Assembly: GCF_009664365.1 (NCBI RefSeq)
Contig: NZ_CP044310.1
Span: forward strand, 879,001-943,000
Length of the DNA: 64,000 bases
Reading direction: 5' to 3'
DNA from: Paenibacillus xylanilyticus
GTDB taxonomy: Bacteria; Bacillota; Bacilli; Paenibacillales; Paenibacillaceae
Position 1 is the stretch's first letter; each line of letters opens with the position of its first letter. Made by a program: the position numbers and the translations under genes. The notes beneath the pieces were generated by a model. That model saw nothing but the letters and a program-made list of their open reading frames with translations. It had not been told where the DNA came from and made no database searches. Below, one piece after another: positions 34,112 to 41,823 of this stretch.

Positions 34112-36493
34112 ATGATCAGAGCAACGAACGACAATGAATATTATGAGCTGACCAGCCCGACAAGTATGCCCAAGGCATCCGGATTCCTATGGAACGAAAA
34201 GATGATGATCCATATGAATTGCCGCGGATATGCTGTGGCGCAATTCATGCAGCCGGAGCCTGCCAAGTACTCGCATGCGCCCAATCTGGAAGCAAAAACT
34301 TTTATGCAGCCGGAGCAGCCGTATTATGCACATCATCCGGGGAGATTTGTCTACATCAAGGATGAAGCAAGCCGAAACATTTTCTCGGCTCCATATGAGC
34401 CGGTGCGCAAACAGGCGGACAGCTATACATTCGCCGTGGGTAAACACGATATTCGCTGGAATGTTGTAAGCGATGACATTTCTATTGAGATGAGCTTGCG
34501 TCTGCCCAAAGCGGATGCCATGGAGCTCTGGCAAGTGAAGGTGAAGAACCTTTCCTCCCATAAACGCAAGCTGAGCATGTATCCGTATTTCACGGTTGGT
34601 TATATGTCATGGATGAATCAATCCGGTGAATATGTGGATGAGTTGCAGGGAATCGTCTGCTCGTCCATTACGCCGTATCAGAAATATCAGGACTATGCCA
34701 AAATCAAAAATTACAGCGACAAGACCTACCTGCTTGCGGATCGCAAGCCTGCTTCATGGGAAGTGAATCAGGAGCATTTCGAGGGCGAGGGTGGCCTTCA
34801 TGCCCCATCGGCATTGCAGCTGGACACGTTAGAAGGCGGGGATGCAAGGTATGAGACACCTGTTGCTGTTCTTCAGTACAGGTTGGAGCTCGAAGCTGGG
34901 GCTGAGCGGGAATACCGGTTTATCTTTGGGCCGGCACATGATGAGGCAGAGATCGAACGCATCCGGCAGCAGTATTTTATCAAGCGGGATCATGAAGGAT
35001 TGGATGGTTTTGCCTTGGCTGAACAGGAATATGCGGCTTACGTTGCAGAAGGACAGGGAAATATCCAGATCCAGACCCCGGATGACGGATTGAATAATTT
35101 TGTAAACCACTGGCTGCCACGCCAAATGTACTACCACGGCAAAACGAACCGTCTGACGACAGATCCGCAGACCCGGAACTATCTGCAGGATAACATGGGC
35201 ATGAGTTACATTCAGCCTGGGATCGCACGTAATGCCTTCCTGACAGCCCTGGCTCAGCAGCATGCAAGCGGCGCGATGCCAGATGGAATCATTTTGCACC
35301 CGGATGCCGAGCTCAAATACATCAACCAGGTTCCTCATACGGACCACTGTATCTGGCTTCCGGTCTGCATGCGTACGTATCTGGATGAGACGAATGATTA
35401 CAGCATTTTGGAGGAGCAGGTTGCATTTGCCGACAGTGAAGAGAAAGTCTCTGTGCTGGAGCATATGAATCTGGCCATGCGCTGGCTGATTCAGGATCGT
35501 GACCACCGCGGCCTCAACTTCATTAATCAGGGCGACTGGTGTGATCCGATGAATATGGTGGGTTATAAGGGCAAAGGGGTATCCGGCTGGCTGACCATTG
35601 CAACAGCATATGCGTTCAAGGTCTGGGCGGATATTTCCGAGCAGGCCGGGCATACCGAGACAGCGAAGCAATTCCGTGAGGAAGCAGACCGGACCAATGC
35701 TGTAGCGAATGAGTATCTGTGGGATGGCGAATGGTATGCACGCGGAATAACGGATGATAATGTCGTTTTTGGCATCAGCAAGGATCAGGAAGGACGCATC
35801 TATATTAATCCTCAGGGTTGGGCGCTGATGAGCGGCGCAGCCGATGAGGAGAAGCGGAAGACGCTGATCCGGGCAGTGGAGGAGCAATTGGAGACCCCAT
35901 ATGGTGTGGAGAAACTGGCACCGTCCTTCACATCCATGCGGGAAGATGTCGGCCGGGTTACGCAAAAACATCCGGGCAGCGCCGAGAATGGGGCGGTCTA
36001 CAACCATGCGGCTGCGTTCTACATCTATGCCCTGTATTTGGTTGAGGAAAAGGAGAACGCCTATCGACTCCTTCGCAAAATGATTCCCGGTCCCGATACC
36101 GAAGATGTCCTCCAGCGGGGGCAGTTGCCTGTATTCATCCCCAATTATTATCGCGGGGCCTACAGACAATATCCACGTACAGCCGGGCGCTCCAGCCATC
36201 TGTTCAACACGGGTACGGTACCTTGGGTGTATCGCTGCCTGATCGATGGACTGTTCGGATTGCAGGGTCACGCCGAAGGGTTGCTCGTTCGTCCGCAACT
36301 ACCTGCGGATTGGGATAAGGCTTCGGTGACCAGGTTGTTCCGTGGTGCCGAGCTGCAGGTGGAGATGAAACGGGATGCGGCTGTTCGAAAGACCGAAGTG
36401 TATGTTAACGGTCAATTGGTCGACGGAGACATGATTAAGGATATACAGGCTGGCAAGTCCTATGAGGTACTGGTTAAGCTTCCTATATCATAA
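34112..36493 (+). CDS. GH94 phosphorylase, probable cellobionic acid phosphorylase
   Basis: A 793-residue cytoplasmic phosphorylase. The N-terminal beta-sandwich (1-270) is followed by a helical linker and an (alpha/alpha)6 barrel. The GH94 catalytic loop reads NQGDWCDPMNMVG; D478 (in WCDP) is the expected general acid. The usual cellobiose phosphorylase motif is WNDG; a WCDP loop fits, from memory, the cellobionic-acid branch, which yields glucose-1-phosphate and gluconate. HPGSAENGAVYNHAAAFYIYAL (about 625-646) binds phosphate in the family. GTG 34109 and ATG 34112 are adjacent; I use the ATG after AGAGAGG. No signal peptide and no transporter adjacent. Confidence 0.8.
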   Translation: MIRATNDNEYYELTSPTSMPKASGFLWNEKMMIHMNCRGYAVAQFMQPEPAKYSHAPNLEAKTFMQPEQPYYAHHPGRFVYIKDEASRNIFSAPYEPVRKQADSYTFAVGKHDIRWNVVSDDISIEMSLRLPKADAMELWQVKVKNLSSHKRKLSMYPYFTVGYMSWMNQSGEYVDELQGIVCSSITPYQKYQDYAKIKNYSDKTYLLADRKPASWEVNQEHFEGEGGLHAPSALQLDTLEGGDARYETPVAVLQYRLELEAGAEREYRFIFGPAHDEAEIERIRQQYFIKRDHEGLDGFALAEQEYAAYVAEGQGNIQIQTPDDGLNNFVNHWLPRQMYYHGKTNRLTTDPQTRNYLQDNMGMSYIQPGIARNAFLTALAQQHASGAMPDGIILHPDAELKYINQVPHTDHCIWLPVCMRTYLDETNDYSILEEQVAFADSEEKVSVLEHMNLAMRWLIQDRDHRGLNFINQGDWCDPMNMVGYKGKGVSGWLTIATAYAFKVWADISEQAGHTETAKQFREEADRTNAVANEYLWDGEWYARGITDDNVVFGISKDQEGRIYINPQGWALMSGAADEEKRKTLIRAVEEQLETPYGVEKLAPSFTSMREDVGRVTQKHPGSAENGAVYNHAAAFYIYALYLVEEKENAYRLLRKMIPGPDTEDVLQRGQLPVFIPNYYRGAYRQYPRTAGRSSHLFNTGTVPWVYRCLIDGLFGLQGHAEGLLVRPQLPADWDKASVTRLFRGAELQVEMKRDAAVRKTEVYVNGQLVDGDMIKDIQAGKSYEVLVKLPIS

Positions 36494-36509
36494 GGAATAG
36501 AAAATATGA

Positions 36510-36546
36510 AAATGCCTTTCTTGTTCTTTAAGAAAGGCATTTTTTT
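36510..36546 (+). terminator. Terminator of the GH94 gene
   Basis: 13-bp perfect stem AAATGCCTTTCTT/AAGAAAGGCATTT and a T run to 36546. Confidence 0.92.
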
Positions 36547-36723
36547 ATTCAAATATTTTATAGGCTAGGTTAGACCGTATGTGGATATTCGATAATTGTG
36601 AATCGAAGTTCTATAGCGAAGCTGGCAATTCCATTCGGAGATGATATGCGGGCAGGATTGCTCAATGGTACCGTTGAATACTCTCCATTGCAAGGCTTTA
36701 TAGTTATGGAGGGGGTTAGGGAG

Positions 36724-37281
36724 TTGTATGGAGTAGTTGCTCATTTTGACCAGGATACAGAGCTCTATATTAAGCAGGTTTGGAAAGAGATGAGTGATAA
36801 TGCAGTTTCCAGGTATGCAGAAGAAGTACAGGATAGACGGCCTCATATTACCATAGCAGGTTATGACTCTGACGTAGATATCGACAAATTCATAAGTGAT
36901 TTTGACTGCTTTTATGAATCTGAAAAACAACTTTCGATCACTCTGAACTCAGTAGGGACTTTTTTGAACACAGGAATTGTATTCCTTGCCCCTGTTCCTT
37001 CCCAAGATTTATTAACGTTTCATGCTAATCATCATCATTTTTTTGAAAAATACCGAATGAATGCTGAGTCTCAATATCTCCCCAATAATTGGATACCTCA
37101 CTGTACCATAGCAAACAGATTAAACGATGAGAATCTAAAAGAAGCGATGGTTTACTGCAATAAAAGAATCGAAAGATTACATTCTAGTATCGTTGAAATA
37201 TCAGTAATCAAAGCTATATACGAGAATGGCAAATGTATAAAATCACCGTCTTTACATACGAAAGCTCTACACTTTGTCTAA
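36724..37281 (+). CDS. 2'-5' RNA ligase family / 2H phosphoesterase
   Basis: A 185-residue 2H-fold protein with the two required H-x-T motifs: HITI (H41, T43, in RRPHITIAGYD) and HCTI (H126, T128, in IPHCTIANR). Such enzymes act on 2',3'-cyclic or 2'-5' phosphodiesters, often in RNA repair. The frame is open from GTG 36598, but TTG 36724 follows GGAGGGGG with 8-nt spacing and gives the family-typical start LYGVVAHFD, so I choose it. Base composition and codon use are distinctly AT-rich compared with the flanking GH94 gene, which suggests horizontal acquisition. Confidence 0.8.
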   Translation: MYGVVAHFDQDTELYIKQVWKEMSDNAVSRYAEEVQDRRPHITIAGYDSDVDIDKFISDFDCFYESEKQLSITLNSVGTFLNTGIVFLAPVPSQDLLTFHANHHHFFEKYRMNAESQYLPNNWIPHCTIANRLNDENLKEAMVYCNKRIERLHSSIVEISVIKAIYENGKCIKSPSLHTKALHFV

Positions 37282-37310
37282 AATTACAATATAACCAAAG
37301 ATCGCCTCCC

Positions 37311-37345
37311 AAGACAACCGCCTTACTCACCAAGGCGGTTGTCTT
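37311..37345. terminator. Symmetrical hairpin between convergent genes
   Basis: 14-bp perfect stem AAGACAACCGCCTT/AAGGCGGTTGTCTT with a 7-nt loop. No T tract on either side, so termination strength is uncertain. Confidence 0.6.
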
Positions 37346-37374
37346 AGCTCAAAAATCAACGTTAGAATTTACGA

Positions 37375-38142
37375 TCAAGATTCTTGGAATGCCTTAACTC
37401 TATACCAATACGAGTAGATTTTTGAATAGCCAAGCTTGGCGTAGAGCTTTATAGCGGGAGCGTTACCGGCTACAACCTGCAGATAGCTCGATGTGGCGCC
37501 TTGCTTTTTCCCCCAATGCAAGAGATGTAATATCATCTGTTCAGCGAACCCGCGATTCCGGTATGCGGCATCCGTAATGATATCATACAAGCCGATATAA
37601 CCACGCTCGACAACGCCCAGCCCACAGGCCACGACTTGTCCATCGACCGAGAGGGAAATGAAACCCGTGCTTGTACGGATGTTGGACAGCATCTGTGTCA
37701 TTGTTTCCCGCTTCCCTTCCTGTACCTGATTCAACCGGCAAAAGTGATCCAGCCACTCCTGGGTCAACTGCTCATCGATTTGTACAAAAGGGTACTCCGG
37801 TTCCTTCAGTGCTTCCAGACTGCGCACCTGCATGTTGGTGTGATCCACAATGGAATAGCCTCTGTCCTGCAGAAGCTGATCCAAGTGATCCGGCTGGCTA
37901 AACGGTGTGATTTTGAAAATCGTACTCAGCTGGTTGGAAGCGTAGATTCGCTCGCACTCGTCGATCTTGGCAAATACATCGTGGGTAGAATCATAGATAG
38001 GTTGTATGGAGTTGGCGCGCTTCGTGTATCCGTTGGCAAAACGTAAAATCCATCCATCAAAGAACAAGGTAGACAAGGTCTGCCAGTGATTGAGGGATAA
38101 TTCCTCAATGATTTTGTGGCCATTCTCAGTGATTTGCTTCAT
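37375..38142 (-). CDS. GNAT family N-acetyltransferase
   Basis: A 255-residue protein whose C-terminal 110 residues form a GNAT domain: acetyl-CoA motif A is DIITDAAYRNRGFAEQMILHLLHWGKKQGA (about residues 189-218; R/Q-x-x-G-x-A/G seen as RNRGFA), followed by YLQVVAGNAPAIKLYAKLGY. The N-terminal half is a degenerate second GNAT-like domain (GWILRFANGYTKRANSIQPIY), as in tandem GNATs. Substrate unknown. Transcribed toward the 2H gene. Confidence 0.85.
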   Translation of the reverse strand: MKQITENGHKIIEELSLNHWQTLSTLFFDGWILRFANGYTKRANSIQPIYDSTHDVFAKIDECERIYASNQLSTIFKITPFSQPDHLDQLLQDRGYSIVDHTNMQVRSLEALKEPEYPFVQIDEQLTQEWLDHFCRLNQVQEGKRETMTQMLSNIRTSTGFISLSVDGQVVACGLGVVERGYIGLYDIITDAAYRNRGFAEQMILHLLHWGKKQGATSSYLQVVAGNAPAIKLYAKLGYSKIYSYWYRVKAFQES

Positions 38143-38316
38143 ACGGTATCCTCCATTTATATGAGACTGAATTCAGTATGTTTTAAATAATAATACATAA
38201 TAATGAATAATAATACATTTTTATTTAATAAATATAAATGTGTTGTTTGTGCAGATTACCTTAGGATGATATACAATCGTAATAAATGGATAACAAAAAA
38301 AGAAGCGGAGCACAGC

Positions 38317-38979
38317 ATGCTAACGATTAAACTAAACGAACACATCATTCAATGCCATGTGGTATATGGCAAAGGCAAGAAGGTTTCCATCACGATGGAC
38401 CTGCCCTACATGGTAACGATTAAGGCACCTAATGGCACGAGCGATGACATCATTCAGAAGCTTGTAGAGCAGCATGGTGAAATCATATTGAAGAAGTCAG
38501 CCCTAATGCAGCAGGCCCTGGAAGGACCGCAGGCCAAAGACTACGAGGAAGAAGGCAGCGGGAAGTTTTTGTTTCTGGGCAAGGAATATGCACTGCATGA
38601 GTTAATTAAGGTTGAAGGGTTGTCCGAGGATGAGCTGCGGGCGAATCTGAAGAAGTTTTATTTTGCCGAGTGTAAGAGAGTCATTGGTGAACGCATTGGT
38701 CCATACCAACAGCAGCTGAAGGTCAAACCAAAGTCCATAGACATTGTGGATTCCCCGACCAAGTGGGGCAGCTGCAGCTGGGACAAAAAACTCACATTTA
38801 ACTATCGTTTGGCCATGGCACCACCGGAAGTCATTGATTATGTCATTATCCATGAGCTGTGCCATATTCATCATATGAATCACGATCGTTCCTTCTGGCG
38901 CCGCGTTGGCAGTATCATGCCGGACTACAAGACGAAGGAAGATTATCTGATGCGCAATGGCCGGGCCATGACGTTGTGA
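38317..38979 (+). CDS. YgjP-like metallopeptidase domain protein
   Basis: A 220-residue zinc protein of the YgjP/WLM group. HELCH gives H179-E180-x-x-H183, and HDRSFW supplies the third histidine (H189). The preceding block PTKWGSCSWDKKLTFNYRL (147-165) is diagnostic for YgjP. E. coli YgjP has been described as a pyrophosphatase and as a putative protease, so the reaction is unsettled. ATG 38317 follows GGAG; the frame opens 38 codons earlier in an AT-rich stretch that is probably promoter. The DUF1801 gene follows after 49 bases. Confidence 0.85.
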   Translation: MLTIKLNEHIIQCHVVYGKGKKVSITMDLPYMVTIKAPNGTSDDIIQKLVEQHGEIILKKSALMQQALEGPQAKDYEEEGSGKFLFLGKEYALHELIKVEGLSEDELRANLKKFYFAECKRVIGERIGPYQQQLKVKPKSIDIVDSPTKWGSCSWDKKLTFNYRLAMAPPEVIDYVIIHELCHIHHMNHDRSFWRRVGSIMPDYKTKEDYLMRNGRAMTL

Positions 38980-39028
38980 AAAATAAATCCATATCACGAG
39001 TCCACGAATCGTGGTGGAAGGAGTCAGA

Positions 39029-39415
39029 ATGGCTGAGGGTAACCATTATTCTGCACTGGTCGATGAATATATTTCGAGGTTTGCTCCGGATGTACAGGTC
39101 AGACTGCAGGCATTAAGACAGATTATTCGTGAAGCGGCTCCGAATGCCGAGGAGAAGATCAGCTACCAGATGCCAACGTATGCACTGCACGGGAATCTGG
39201 TCCATTTTGCGGCATATAAGAATCATATCGGATTCTATCCTGCACCCAGCGGAATCGAGGCATTCCGGGATGAACTCTCCGCCTACAAAGGCGCTAAAGG
39301 CTCGGTGCAGTTTCCCCTGAATCAACCCTTGCCGGAAGAGCTGATCCGCCGGATTGTGGAATTTCGGGTGAAGGAAAATGTAGAGAAGGCCGCGGAGAAG
39401 AAACGAAAGAAGTAG
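39029..39415 (+). CDS. DUF1801 family protein (iron chaperone YdhG-like)
   Basis: A 128-residue protein. EEKISYQMPTYALHGNLVHFAAYKNHIGFYPAPSGIEAF (about residues 41-79) is the DUF1801 core; B. subtilis YdhG of this family is annotated as an iron/frataxin-like chaperone. The C-terminus is lysine-rich (EKAAEKKRKK). ATG 39029 follows AAGGAG. Same strand as the YgjP-like gene; a terminator follows. Confidence 0.8.
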   Translation: MAEGNHYSALVDEYISRFAPDVQVRLQALRQIIREAAPNAEEKISYQMPTYALHGNLVHFAAYKNHIGFYPAPSGIEAFRDELSAYKGAKGSVQFPLNQPLPEELIRRIVEFRVKENVEKAAEKKRKK

Positions 39416-39435
39416 CTTGTATTAGAGGACTAGAT

Positions 39436-39471
39436 AGACCGCTATCTTGGGCGAAGAGGGCGGTCTTTTTT
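39436..39471 (+). terminator. Terminator after the DUF1801 gene
   Basis: AGACCGC (39436-39442) with GCGGTCT (39460-39466) and six T. Confidence 0.75.
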
Positions 39472-39586
39472 GTGTTTAAAATCATGTTCGTAGGATCAGC
39501 GATAGGTGCCTGTTCGAATTCAGCGATTTTTCAGTTAGAGCCATTATACTGTTTTTCGAATCCTGTACTCGAAAAGGAGTTTTGGC

Positions 39587-41170
39587 ATGTCTAATGTGAT
39601 CCATAAGACGCTTTATCTCATTCTTATTTTCTTTGTTGGTTTGTTTATTGTGTCGTCTCTATTCGTTCGGGCGCAGTATAATTATGGCCTTTATGGAGAC
39701 AATCCGATCCTGGGAACCCAGCAATGGAGCATTTTCCTTCCGGTCATTACTCTGCTTCTGTTAGCGGGTATCGGGTTATACCGTCTCTGCCTGAGATTGA
39801 ACAAGTACAGTCCAAAGGTCGTCATCCCGGTGGTTTTGTTATGTTCCATGGCGATTCAGATCGCGATTATCTTTGTGTTTCCAAGAGTGCCGACAGATGA
39901 CTCCCAGACGGTCGTTTCTCTGGCGGTGAGCATGCTTTACGATCAGGATTATTCCTCGTTTGAAACGGGTGGATATCTTCACATGTTCCCGTTTAACTTT
40001 TCCATCGTGCTCTATTTGAAAACATTACTGTCCCTGTTCCCGGATAACTATCTGGTGATCAAGCTGTTTAATATTCTGTTCTCAACGTTGACCACCTTAA
40101 TGATTTATCTCATTTATAAGCAGCTGAACCCCAAATCTACGGAGCGGGATTACGGCGTTTTGATTTTTGCAGCGACGTACCTGCCTTCCTTATTTTTAAA
40201 CAACTTAATTTATAACGATGTTATTGCGACGGCATTTCTGACATCCTGTTTATACTTTCTACTTCGGTTTGTACGTGAAAAATCATGGAAGGCTATGCTC
40301 TGTGCTGCGATTCTTCTTGCCATCGGAAACTACTTCCGCAGTATCGGCGCCATTGTGCTGATTGCCGCAATCCTGTATATCCTGCTGAACATGCAGAGTA
40401 TCGGGTTCAAGAAGGTGATGGGCTCCATCGCCGTACTGGCTGTTCTGTTTAATGTCCCAGGCTGGACCCAGAATGCTGTGCTGCAGTCCACAGGTACGGT
40501 AAGTGAACCGGTCGGCGAGAATTCGGCCCCCGTCTATATGTGGCTGAACATGGGGATTAACCTCGAACGATTCGGATTCTGGGACAATATGGAGAGCTAC
40601 CAAATTTATCAGAGACAGGCCAATTACAATAAGGCCGAAAGCACAGCACTATTTAAGCAGGAGATTGAATCGAAGCTGTCGGAAGCGAGTGCCAGTGAAT
40701 TGATTCAGATGTATTACAAAAAGATCATATGGACCTGGACTGAAGGCACGTACCAGATGGATCGATACGGAATCGGCAATGAAAGTGCCTCAGGCATGGG
40801 AAGAGGAAGAGCAGGCGGAATTGCGGGCTCCTATAGTTACACCACTGGGGTAACGGACCTGTTCCAGGGGGATTCAATCTATCGAACGGGTGTGCTTTGG
40901 GTTGTATATGTGATGAATTTCCTGATGTACTGTTTTATTTTCGCTCGGTTGGTCCGAGGCATTCGTCTTAAGCGATATGATGAGGTTTCCCTGATTCTGG
41001 TGGTTCTCGGATTTATCGGATTCTACATTCTGTGGGAGATCAAATCGCGCTATATCTATCCGGTATATCCGTTGCTTATTGTGTTGTCCTATATGGGGTT
41101 CAAGGATACGTATGAATTGATGTTCCAAAGAAAACTCGGCTGGGGACAGCCATCCCTGGGAAAAAGGTGA
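39587..41170 (+). CDS. GT39-like membrane glycosyltransferase
   Basis: A 527-residue polytopic membrane protein with about 12 helices. A double aspartate D104-D105 in FPRVPTDDSQT sits in the first large outer loop, the position of the catalytic acid in GT-C enzymes of the PMT/ArnT (GT39) type that use polyprenyl-phosphate sugars. The C-terminal DEVSLILVVLGFIGFYILWEIKSRYIYPVYPL is typical of this class. It is followed after 4 bases by a lipoprotein gene, so the two are co-transcribed. The acceptor is unknown. Ribosome site AAAAGGAG. Confidence 0.78.
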   Translation: MSNVIHKTLYLILIFFVGLFIVSSLFVRAQYNYGLYGDNPILGTQQWSIFLPVITLLLLAGIGLYRLCLRLNKYSPKVVIPVVLLCSMAIQIAIIFVFPRVPTDDSQTVVSLAVSMLYDQDYSSFETGGYLHMFPFNFSIVLYLKTLLSLFPDNYLVIKLFNILFSTLTTLMIYLIYKQLNPKSTERDYGVLIFAATYLPSLFLNNLIYNDVIATAFLTSCLYFLLRFVREKSWKAMLCAAILLAIGNYFRSIGAIVLIAAILYILLNMQSIGFKKVMGSIAVLAVLFNVPGWTQNAVLQSTGTVSEPVGENSAPVYMWLNMGINLERFGFWDNMESYQIYQRQANYNKAESTALFKQEIESKLSEASASELIQMYYKKIIWTWTEGTYQMDRYGIGNESASGMGRGRAGGIAGSYSYTTGVTDLFQGDSIYRTGVLWVVYVMNFLMYCFIFARLVRGIRLKRYDEVSLILVVLGFIGFYILWEIKSRYIYPVYPLLIVLSYMGFKDTYELMFQRKLGWGQPSLGKR

Positions 41171-41174
41171 TCTT

Positions 41175-41753
41175 ATGCGAAAAATTTATTATTTCACATC
41201 TGTTCTAATCCTACTGGCAGGCTGTGCTGTTCTGCTTGCTGCCTGTGATGTCATAACAGCCCAAAACATTACGAATACCGGTACTGCACAAGGCATGAAT
41301 GGGGGAATGATGAATGGTGGCCCAGGCATGAACGGAGGAATGCAGCGAGGCGGAGGCATGAATGACCGAACAGGTGGACCGGATGATATGCGCGGTGCCA
41401 TGAATGCTGATCTTACAGGCCGGATTGTCTCCATAGACGGAGATACCGTTACTGTAGCGTTACTTGAGTTTCAAGGTTTCTCTTCACAGAACTCCACTAA
41501 CCAGGGTCAGCAGGACGGTGCTCCTGGCAGCGGAAGCAGGGGGATGAATGAAACTGGTGTTGAAATGAAATTAAACCTGAACACGGATGTTAGCATCACT
41601 CAAGGTATGGAGATGGGAGGTAGAGGTAACAACAATTCAGATGCCAACGGGGCAATTCAGGTATCTGATCTGAAAGAAGGAGATGTCGTCATGGTATGGT
41701 ATAAGGAAAACACGGAGACAGTGGAACGAATGGCAGTTATCCAGTCTGAATAA
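41175..41753 (+). CDS. Gly/Met-rich lipoprotein or secreted protein
   Basis: A 192-residue exported protein. There are two candidate lipoboxes: LLAGC (C17) and LLAAC (C24). Residues 38-78 are a Gly/Met/Asn-rich stretch with repeated GMNGG units. A small beta domain follows (GRIVSIDGDTVTVALLEFQG near 80-99), interrupted by a Ser/Gln/Gly linker, then DVSITQGMEM and SDLKEGDVVMVWYKEN, which resembles DUF5666-like extracellular modules. Coupled to the GT39-like gene (4-base gap), which may glycosylate it or another exported partner; that is speculation. Confidence 0.7.
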   Translation: MRKIYYFTSVLILLAGCAVLLAACDVITAQNITNTGTAQGMNGGMMNGGPGMNGGMQRGGGMNDRTGGPDDMRGAMNADLTGRIVSIDGDTVTVALLEFQGFSSQNSTNQGQQDGAPGSGSRGMNETGVEMKLNLNTDVSITQGMEMGGRGNNNSDANGAIQVSDLKEGDVVMVWYKENTETVERMAVIQSE

Positions 41754-41770
41754 CGATTAATTATATTATT

Positions 41771-41820
41771 AAAAAAACCAGCCGGGATTCGCAAATGGAC
41801 CCCGTCTGGTTTTGCTTTTG
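41771..41820. terminator. Bidirectional terminator between convergent genes
   Basis: Stem AAACCAGCCGGG (41775-41786) with CCCCGTCTGGTTT (41800-41813), one mismatch. TTTTGCTTTTG follows on plus, and seven T follow on minus. Confidence 0.85.
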
Positions 41821-41823
41821 TTC

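Noticed and set aside
34829..36298. Long minus-strand open frame (489 codons) inside the GH94 gene
   Set aside because: No ribosome site, His/Arg/Ile-rich composition typical of an antisense shadow, and it is fully covered by a well-supported gene with catalytic motifs.
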